A stretch of 10,945 nt of DNA from Lachnospiraceae bacterium (GTDB lineage Bacteria > Bacillota > Clostridia > Lachnospirales > Lachnospiraceae). Both the position numbers and the translations under genes were made by a program. The notes beneath the pieces were generated by a model, which saw only the letters and a list, made by a program, of their open reading frames with translations, searched no databases and was not told the DNA's origin. Positions 6,105 to 10,945 of the stretch are shown piece after piece (positions within the stretch are counted from its first letter, which is position 1; every line of letters begins with the position of its first letter). The DNA lies in the NCBI GenBank assembly GCA_003542935.1, contig DPJQ01000117.1, positions 20,202 to 31,146 of the forward strand, in the 5' to 3' direction.

Positions 6105-6368
6105 ATGGTAAGCGAAAAAATTACAGTAAAAAATAAATCCGGACTTCATCTGCGTCCGGCGGGAATCTTATCCAAGATCGCCCAGGGCTGCAAGTCGGAC
6201 ATTACCCTGGTCAAGGGGGATAAGCGGGTAAATCCCAAGGGCGTCCTGTACCTGATGGCTGCCGGTATCATGTGCGGCGATGAGATCACGGTGGAGTGCG
6301 ACGGTGAAAACGAGGCTGAGGATCTAAAGACCATCCTGGATGCGATCGACAGCGGCCTGGGCGAATGA
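6105..6368 (+). CDS. HPr-like PTS phosphocarrier with Gly in place of regulatory Ser46
   Basis: This 87-residue protein has normal HPr length. The catalytic loop SGLHLRPAG (12-20) puts the phosphorylatable histidine at exactly position 15, so transfer of phosphate from Enzyme I to a IIA subunit looks possible. In Gram-positive HPr, HPr kinase phosphorylates Ser46 in the NLKS motif to drive CcpA repression. Here the aligned segment is VNPKGVLYLM (42-51), with Gly46, so that control site is lost. This is the reverse of B. subtilis Crh, which keeps Ser46 and lacks His15. It is thus likely an accessory, pathway-linked HPr rather than the housekeeping one. ATG 6105 is chosen over 6090 because GGAGGG (6092-6097) lies 7 bases ahead and the numbering then fits HPr. 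It lies between the DeoR gene (23-base gap) and the propeller gene (18-base gap). Confidence 0.9.
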   Translation: MVSEKITVKNKSGLHLRPAGILSKIAQGCKSDITLVKGDKRVNPKGVLYLMAAGIMCGDEITVECDGENEAEDLKTILDAIDSGLGE

Positions 6369-6386
6369 GAACGGGGGGATATATCC

Positions 6387-7439
6387 GTGAAAGCAATAAA
6401 ACTGAAAACCCATGAGCTGGAAAAATGTTATGCGGTGGCTCCTCTGCGGTATCAAGGCAGCGACCATATCCTGGTCGCAGCCGAAAAACAGAACAAATGC
6501 CTGCTCTTTGATACGGACGGAAATCTGGAGGATACGGTCTGGGAGGGACCCGGCGGTACCATGTCTATGGTACAGGTGCCCGGCAGCGACGGCGTATTTC
6601 TGGCCACTCACAAATTCTATTCTCCCAATGACTCAAAGGAAGCAAAAATCGTGTTGGTCACGCCGGGAGCCGCGGGGGGCTGGGACGTGCGCACCCTGGC
6701 GGAACTGCCTTTTGTGCACCGTTTCGATATCCTGACGGCGGGCGGGAAGTATTATCTGATCGCCTGCGCACTGAAATCCGGCCATGAATACAAGGACGAC
6801 TGGTCCATGCCGGGGAAGATCTGGGCGGCAGAGCTGCCGGAGGATCTGTCGGGAGTGGACGGGGAGCATCCTCTTTCTCTCACCTGTATCAAAGAGGGGC
6901 TTTTGAAAAATCATGGCTACTGCCGTGTCTGTGACGGGGACGGCGAGTGGGCCCTGGTATCCGCCGACAACGGCATTTTCCGCGTGATGCCCCCTGCTTC
7001 GGCGGGAGGACAGTGGCGTGTCGAGACGTTGACGGAGGATGCGGCCAGCGATGCGGTTTTCGTGGATTTTGACGGCGACGGGGAGCGGGAGATTTTAGCG
7101 ATCACGCCCTTCCATGGCGATACCGTGAAAATTTACAAGAAGCGGGAGAATGGCTATGAGCCGGTCTATACTTATGGTTTTCCCATGGAATTTGCCCATG
7201 CGATCTGGGGCGGTACCGTGGAGGGGATACCTCTGGCCTTTATCGGCCACAGAAAAGGGAAACGGGATCTGCTGGCTCTGTACTATGACCGGGAATCCGG
7301 AACCTATGCCGGCAAGGTGCTGGATCACGATGTGGGCCCGGCCAATGTGCTCTGTTACCGGAAGGAGGGCCGGTATTATCTGGCGGCGGCTAACCGGGAA
7401 ACGGATGAGATCGCATTCTATGCCATTGAAAGCGACTGA
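6387..7439 (+). CDS. Cytosolic seven-bladed beta-propeller protein (FG-GAP/VCBS-like), function unknown
   Basis: The 350-residue protein has no signal peptide or membrane segment. I count seven blade-like repeats starting near residues 14, 60, 111, 176, 222, 271 and 319. Each has a short strand, a turn with Asp/Gly, a hydrophobic strand ending in Ala or Ile, and a further strand. One turn is a clear FG-GAP calcium loop, DFDGDGERE (227-235); another is DGDGEW (183-188). Histidines recur at blade starts: VHRFD (H111), NHGYC (H176), AHAIWGG (H271) and DHDVGPAN (H314), a pattern that could line a metal or substrate site in the central channel, as in propeller lyases and lactonases. I cannot name the family's reaction. 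Translation starts at GTG 6387 with GGGGGG (6373-6378) 8 bases ahead. It is the last gene before the terminator, after HPr, implying a role in the same sugar pathway. Confidence 0.78.
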   Translation: MKAIKLKTHELEKCYAVAPLRYQGSDHILVAAEKQNKCLLFDTDGNLEDTVWEGPGGTMSMVQVPGSDGVFLATHKFYSPNDSKEAKIVLVTPGAAGGWDVRTLAELPFVHRFDILTAGGKYYLIACALKSGHEYKDDWSMPGKIWAAELPEDLSGVDGEHPLSLTCIKEGLLKNHGYCRVCDGDGEWALVSADNGIFRVMPPASAGGQWRVETLTEDAASDAVFVDFDGDGEREILAITPFHGDTVKIYKKRENGYEPVYTYGFPMEFAHAIWGGTVEGIPLAFIGHRKGKRDLLALYYDRESGTYAGKVLDHDVGPANVLCYRKEGRYYLAAANRETDEIAFYAIESD

Positions 7440-7444
7440 TGTGT

Positions 7445-7478
7445 CCAAAAGGGGATGCCGGAAGGCATCCCCTTTTGG
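7445..7478. terminator. Perfect 15-bp hairpin terminator, probably bidirectional
   Basis: CCAAAAGGGGATGCC (7445-7459) and GGCATCCCCTTTTGG (7464-7478) form a perfect 15-bp stem closed by a GGAA (GNRA-type) tetraloop. It begins 5 bases after the propeller stop codon. The GC-rich 9-bp core is followed by TTTT and preceded by AAAA, so it reads as a terminator from either side. It marks the end of the DeoR-HPr-propeller unit. Confidence 0.88.
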
Positions 7479-7588
7479 GACGTCAGGTTTTCTATCTGCC
7501 GATACCGCCATTATGCCTTGATTCTGTCGATTTCCGTGAGATTTATGCCGGAAGCCGTGGGAAGCAATGTGATATCAAAAAGTGGCGG

Positions 7589-7617
7589 TTGAAAGAAACT
7601 TCCCCAAAAGCTATAAT
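7589..7617 (+). promoter_or_regulatory. Sigma-A promoter for the LacI/SBP fusion gene
   Basis: TTGAAA (7589-7594) and a perfect TATAAT (7612-7617) are 17 bp apart. Transcription would start near 7624, leaving only about 24 nt of leader containing GGAGGG (7634-7639) before ATG 7648. The octamer GTTGAAAG covering the -35 element recurs at the next promoter (9860-9867). The bases between the terminator and this promoter (7479-7588) show no gene. Confidence 0.82.
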
Positions 7618-7647
7618 GGAGAGCATGAAAATCGGAGGGAAGGGTTT

Positions 7648-9843
7648 ATGGCAACATTGAAGGAAGTCGCCGGTTTGGCGGGCGTTTCTCTGGGAACGGT
7701 GTCCAATGTGCTGAACGGGAAGACGCAGAATGAAGAATTGATCAGCCGGGTGGAGAAGGCGATGAAGCAGCTCGCCTATCGGCCGGATGCCACGGCGAGG
7801 AGCCTGAAAAGCACGCGGACGAATGTGGTGGGCGTGATCCTGCCGGATATGGCGCAGAAGTTCAACGGGGATTTCCTGATGGAACTGGAGCGGCTTTTGC
7901 GGGAGCGGGGATACAGTCTGTCCGTCAAATTCAGCAGGAATAACCGCCTGATCGAGCGGAAATCCATAGAATCTTTTCTCGGTATGCGGGCGGACGGCAT
8001 CATTCTGTATTCAGTGCTCCGGCCCAAACCGTGGCGGGAGGGGTGGGGACAGATCGAGAAGCCCCTCCTGCTGGTCAGCCGCCATGATGCGGCAGATTTT
8101 GCGGGGGACAATATCGTGCTGGATTACGGCGCGGCATTCCGGGAATTGATGGAAGCCCTGTATGGCTGCGGCGCGATACAGGTAGGGCTGGTCATGGACC
8201 GGGATCTTCTGTTTGACGCGAAACTGGGCAGCATTTTCCAGGAATATTATCCCGAAACGGGGAGACTGAAGATCGTGGACGGCAGCCAGGAGAGAGGTTT
8301 TCAGGCCATGTTTGAGCTGTGTGCCGCCTGCTCCCGTATGGATGCGGTCATCGCAGGCAGCCCGGAGATCGGCGCGGGGATCGTGAAAGCGCTGGAAATG
8401 CTGAAAATGGGCGATGTGCCGATCTACGTGATCAAAGAGAGCAGCTGGATCGAGGATACGGGCACTTATGCGGGGGAGATATCTCTTTCGCCCAAGCAGA
8501 CAGCCCGGGAGGCCGTCGGCCGTCTCATGGAGGCCATAGACAAGCCCCGGCTTCATGAGGCGTCCACCCGCCATATCCCGGCTGTATTCAAGCAGACTCC
8601 CATGGTTTTGACGGGGATCCGGCCCGGGGAGATAGATCTTCGGTTTGCGGTATATGACTGCTCATCGGCCCGGAGTATGGAGATGTTGGCCATGATTTAC
8701 GAGAGAGAGAGCGGGAAAAAGATCCATTTTGACATGTACTCCTATGATGAACTGGAAAAGACGCTCTATGAGCGCAGCGGGGCAAAGGACGGATATTACG
8801 ACGGTTTTATGATGGATATTACCTGGCTGGAGGGGCTGGTGGAGAGCGGCGGTGTAAAAAATCTGGATCATCTGCTGTCCAGGCGTGAATACCTGGCGGG
8901 ATTTATAGACGGGGCCGTCAGGGATTACGGCATGTATGTGGAATCCCTCTATGCGATACCGTTTATGTCGGGATCCCAGATCCTCTTTTACCAGAAAGAT
9001 CTGTTTGAAAACCGCTCTCTGCAGATGCGGTTTAAAAGAAAATATAATGAGGAGCTTGCGCCGCCGAAGACCTGGAGCCAGTTCAATGTGGCAGCGGAAT
9101 TTTTTACCCAGGAATTTACGCCGGAATCCCCGGTGAAATACGGGGTGTCGATCCCCCAGGGGGATAACGTCTACACGGCTATCGAGTTTTTGAGCCGTCT
9201 GTGGGCCTATGGCGGGCAGATATTCAATGCGATGGGAGAGGTGAGCATCAACAGCACCAACGCCCTGCAGGCTCTCAGAAATCTGCTGCAGTCCTACCGA
9301 TATTCCTCCGGAAAGACCATGGCCTCCTGGAACGAGGCCGCCGACGAGTTTGCCCGGGGCAACAGCGCCATGGTGATCCTTTACAGCTCCGATGTGGGCG
9401 ATATCAATAATTATACGCTGTCCAGGACGGCCGGAAATATCGGCTACGCCCTGCCCCCCGGCGGTACTCCGGTGCTGGGCGGCTGGAGCCTGGGGCTGAA
9501 CCGCTATGGAGAGCATCAGGAGGAGGCGGAGAGGTTTCTTTTATGGCTCGGAGACAAACATAACGGTATTCCGCTGTCCCTGCTGGGCGGTTCCACCATG
9601 AGCCGGGAGTACTATGAGCGTCCTGATCTGGAGAATCTGGAACCCTGGAAATCCCTGGTGCTGGAGAGCAGCCGTATCAGCCGGAAACGGACCATGCCGG
9701 AGATCCTTGACGAAAGCCGTTTTAAAAATATGATCTATACGTCCATCATTCCCGGAGAGATCATGGGGGTAGTACGGGGAGAGCAGAGCGGGGAGGAGGC
9801 GCTTTTGCGGATGGAACAGAAAATTCGCGCCCTGTTGGGATAA
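7648..9843 (+). CDS. LacI-type regulator fused to an ABC-type solute-binding-protein domain
   Basis: The 731-residue protein is about twice LacI length. Residues 1-58 form a LacI helix-turn-helix and hinge (LKEVAGLAGVSLGTVSNVLN, then YRPDATARSLKSTRTN). Residues about 60-325 form a LacI-type periplasmic-binding-like sensor (VVGVILPDMAQKFNGDF; ADGIILYS; MDAVIAGSPEIGAGIVKALE). From about 332 to 731 there is a second, unrelated sensor resembling family-1 extracellular sugar-binding proteins (SBP_bac_1). Its landmarks are YAIPFMSGSQILFYQKDLFE (435-454), PPKTWSQF (472-479), WAYGGQIFN (519-527), ADEFARGNSAMVILYSSD (565-582) and GGWSLGLNRYG (611-621). There is no signal peptide or lipobox, so both sensors act in the cytosol. 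ATG 7648 is chosen because upstream in-frame codons overlap the promoter, and GGAGGG lies 8 bases ahead. Its own promoter and the terminator before it make it a separate unit; targets may include itself and the chemoreceptor gene downstream. Confidence 0.9.
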   Translation: MATLKEVAGLAGVSLGTVSNVLNGKTQNEELISRVEKAMKQLAYRPDATARSLKSTRTNVVGVILPDMAQKFNGDFLMELERLLRERGYSLSVKFSRNNRLIERKSIESFLGMRADGIILYSVLRPKPWREGWGQIEKPLLLVSRHDAADFAGDNIVLDYGAAFRELMEALYGCGAIQVGLVMDRDLLFDAKLGSIFQEYYPETGRLKIVDGSQERGFQAMFELCAACSRMDAVIAGSPEIGAGIVKALEMLKMGDVPIYVIKESSWIEDTGTYAGEISLSPKQTAREAVGRLMEAIDKPRLHEASTRHIPAVFKQTPMVLTGIRPGEIDLRFAVYDCSSARSMEMLAMIYERESGKKIHFDMYSYDELEKTLYERSGAKDGYYDGFMMDITWLEGLVESGGVKNLDHLLSRREYLAGFIDGAVRDYGMYVESLYAIPFMSGSQILFYQKDLFENRSLQMRFKRKYNEELAPPKTWSQFNVAAEFFTQEFTPESPVKYGVSIPQGDNVYTAIEFLSRLWAYGGQIFNAMGEVSINSTNALQALRNLLQSYRYSSGKTMASWNEAADEFARGNSAMVILYSSDVGDINNYTLSRTAGNIGYALPPGGTPVLGGWSLGLNRYGEHQEEAERFLLWLGDKHNGIPLSLLGGSTMSREYYERPDLENLEPWKSLVLESSRISRKRTMPEILDESRFKNMIYTSIIPGEIMGVVRGEQSGEEALLRMEQKIRALLG

Positions 9844-9847
9844 TTCG

Positions 9848-9889
9848 TTTCACAAAAGAGTTGAAAGGTTTCGGCGGTCATGTTATGCT
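9848..9889 (+). promoter_or_regulatory. Extended -10 promoter for the chemoreceptor gene with overlapping inverted repeat
   Basis: TTGAAA (9861-9866) and TATGCT (9884-9889) are 17 bp apart, and TGT at 9881-9883 gives an extended -10. An inverted repeat TTTCA (9848-9852) - 9 bases - TGAAA (9862-9866) overlaps the -35, a position that would suit a repressor. The promoter begins 17 bases after the LacI/SBP stop codon and no terminator is seen between them, so read-through plus independent initiation is possible. Confidence 0.7.
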
Positions 9890-9957
9890 TACCTCAGGGG
9901 ATATTTAATTCCTGCAAATACACCCTGAAAAGTTTGGGAGAGAAAGGATGTACAATT

Positions 9958-10945
9958 ATGCGTAAAAGTATCATATGGCTGGTAGGAGTTCGCGTGGCTG
10001 CGGCGCTCCTCTCCGTGCTGCTGTTTAGCGGTGTGACGACGGCGAATATCATACGCGTCAAGAACACACAGAATGAGAATGCGGGGATCAACGCGGTGCT
10101 GAACAGGGCCCAGGCAGCAGAAGCCGCCCATTATAAATGGTCCGGCAATCTGAGTAATGCCCTGTATGCCGGTACGGAGTTTACCGGCAGTACGGATCCT
10201 ACGACCTGCGTTTTAGGTCAGTGGCTTTACGGAGAAGCAGGCACGGAGGATGCGGAAATCCTGGCCCTGCGTGAGAAGATGGAGCCTTTACATAAGCAGC
10301 TCCATGAGTCCGCCGTCCATGCGCTGGATCTTCTGTCCGCCAACGCACCGGAAGCTCAGGCCTATTACCAGGATACGATATCGGCCAATTTGACGACCCT
10401 GGTGGGGCTTTTGGATGAAGTGGTAGAGAGGGGAACAGTGCTGAACGAAGACAGCATGGCTCACATGAACGGTCTGATCCGGACCATGCATGTACTCTGT
10501 GTGATTTGTCTAATCCTGGCTCTGGCATGCCTGATCAGTCTGGTGTGGTATGTATTTACCCGTGTGGTAAAGCCCATTATTCTGATTACGAACAGCAGCC
10601 GTCCGCTGCAGGAAGGAAATCTGGAGCTGACCTTTGCTTATCATTCAAAGAACGAACTGGGAGATCTTGTCAATACCCTGGAAAAATCTATGGATTTGAT
10701 CCACAGTTATGTGGAGGATCTGAATCGTATCATGAGCCAGCTGGCCCAGGGGAATTTCGACGTGGCCACATCCGCGCCCTTTATCGGGGATTTTAAATCC
10801 ATCGAGACGTCTCTGGACAGCCTGACTGCAACCCTTTCCGGGACAATCTCCAATATTTACCATGCGGAGCAGAAAGTATCAGGGCATGCGGAGCAGCTTT
10901 CCAGCGGGGCCCAGCAGTTATCCCAGGGGGCCACGGAGCAGGCCA
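9958..10945 (+). CDS. Methyl-accepting chemotaxis protein with extracellular CZB-like zinc sensor, 3'-truncated by window
   Basis: The frame stays open to the last base; 329 codons are visible. Residues about 7-30 form the first membrane segment and about 177-200 the second, so residues 31-176 are outside the cell. This outer domain carries the CZB (chemoreceptor zinc-binding) signature: His58 in AHYKW, Cys84 in TTCVLGQWL and His112/His116 in LHKQLHE. A HAMP linker follows (about 200-250), then a second HAMP-like unit (QLAQGNFDVATS, 261-272), then the start of the signalling coiled coil (SSGAQQLSQGATEQA). The protein would control CheA and flagellar behaviour. ATG 9958 is preceded by AGAAAGGA (9941-9948) at 9 bases; an ATG at 9948 hits a stop after five codons. 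CZB domains are more typical of the cytosolic end of receptors, so this placement is notable. Family certain, ligand inferred as zinc or a redox/oxidant signal. Confidence 0.9.
   Translation, partial: MRKSIIWLVGVRVAAALLSVLLFSGVTTANIIRVKNTQNENAGINAVLNRAQAAEAAHYKWSGNLSNALYAGTEFTGSTDPTTCVLGQWLYGEAGTEDAEILALREKMEPLHKQLHESAVHALDLLSANAPEAQAYYQDTISANLTTLVGLLDEVVERGTVLNEDSMAHMNGLIRTMHVLCVICLILALACLISLVWYVFTRVVKPIILITNSSRPLQEGNLELTFAYHSKNELGDLVNTLEKSMDLIHSYVEDLNRIMSQLAQGNFDVATSAPFIGDFKSIETSLDSLTATLSGTISNIYHAEQKVSGHAEQLSSGAQQLSQGATEQA

Noticed and set aside
7582..7647. Upstream GTG extending the LacI/SBP protein by 22 residues
   Set aside because: The added codons cover the -35 and -10 elements, and LacI proteins begin just before the helix-turn-helix as ATG 7648 does.
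1..10945. Mobile elements, CRISPR arrays, tRNA or rRNA genes
   Set aside because: No transposase, integrase, regularly spaced repeats, attachment-site-like duplications or cloverleaf sequence could be found by reading.

Overview
The window looks like the chromosome of a low-GC-phylum (Firmicutes) gut-type anaerobe, most likely a Lachnospiraceae/Clostridia member. The signs are strong AGGAGG-type ribosome binding sites, sigma-A promoters with 17-bp spacers, tight gene spacing, HPr/PTS genes beside DeoR and LacI regulators, and moderately GC-rich coding sequence set against AT-rich intergenic DNA. This placement is inferred from style only; there is no rRNA or species marker. All supported genes lie on the plus strand. 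No tRNA, rRNA, CRISPR array, insertion sequence or phage gene was seen.

Layout. (1) 1-372 is the 3' end of a HAD (Cof-type) phosphatase gene. (2) 373-622 is an AT-rich control region with a near-consensus promoter (488-516) and a leader holding two perfect stem-loops. (3) 623-5087 is a tightly packed operon: ascorbate-family PTS membrane subunit IIC (UlaA type), subunit IIB (UlaB type), a uroporphyrinogen-decarboxylase-family protein, a small membrane protein with a PH-like cytosolic domain, and an UlaG-type metallo-lactonase. An unusual GC-rich RNA structure lies between the IIC and IIB genes. (4) 5088-5316 is an AT-rich gap with inverted repeats. (5) 5317-7439 holds a DeoR-family regulator, an HPr-like phosphocarrier with His15 but Gly at position 46, and a cytosolic seven-bladed beta-propeller protein; the group ends in a perfect 15-bp terminator hairpin. 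(6) 7589-9843 is a separately transcribed 731-aa fusion regulator: LacI helix-turn-helix, LacI-type sensor, then a whole ABC-type sugar-binding-protein fold. (7) 9861-10945 is a promoter and the first 329 codons of a membrane chemoreceptor whose extracellular sensor carries the 3His/1Cys signature of CZB zinc domains.

How the genes may work together. UlaA/UlaB-type import would deliver a phosphorylated ascorbate-like lactone, and the UlaG-type lactonase would open the ring. The usual next enzymes (UlaD decarboxylase, UlaE and UlaF epimerases) and a IIA subunit are absent from the window. Their places in the cluster are taken by a UroD-family protein, a propeller protein with recurring loop histidines and a private HPr. 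My inference is a variant or undescribed route for L-ascorbate or a related sugar lactone or acid, controlled by the DeoR protein (E. coli UlaR is also DeoR-family). The LacI/SBP fusion and the chemoreceptor form a separate sensing module whose link to the pathway is unproven.
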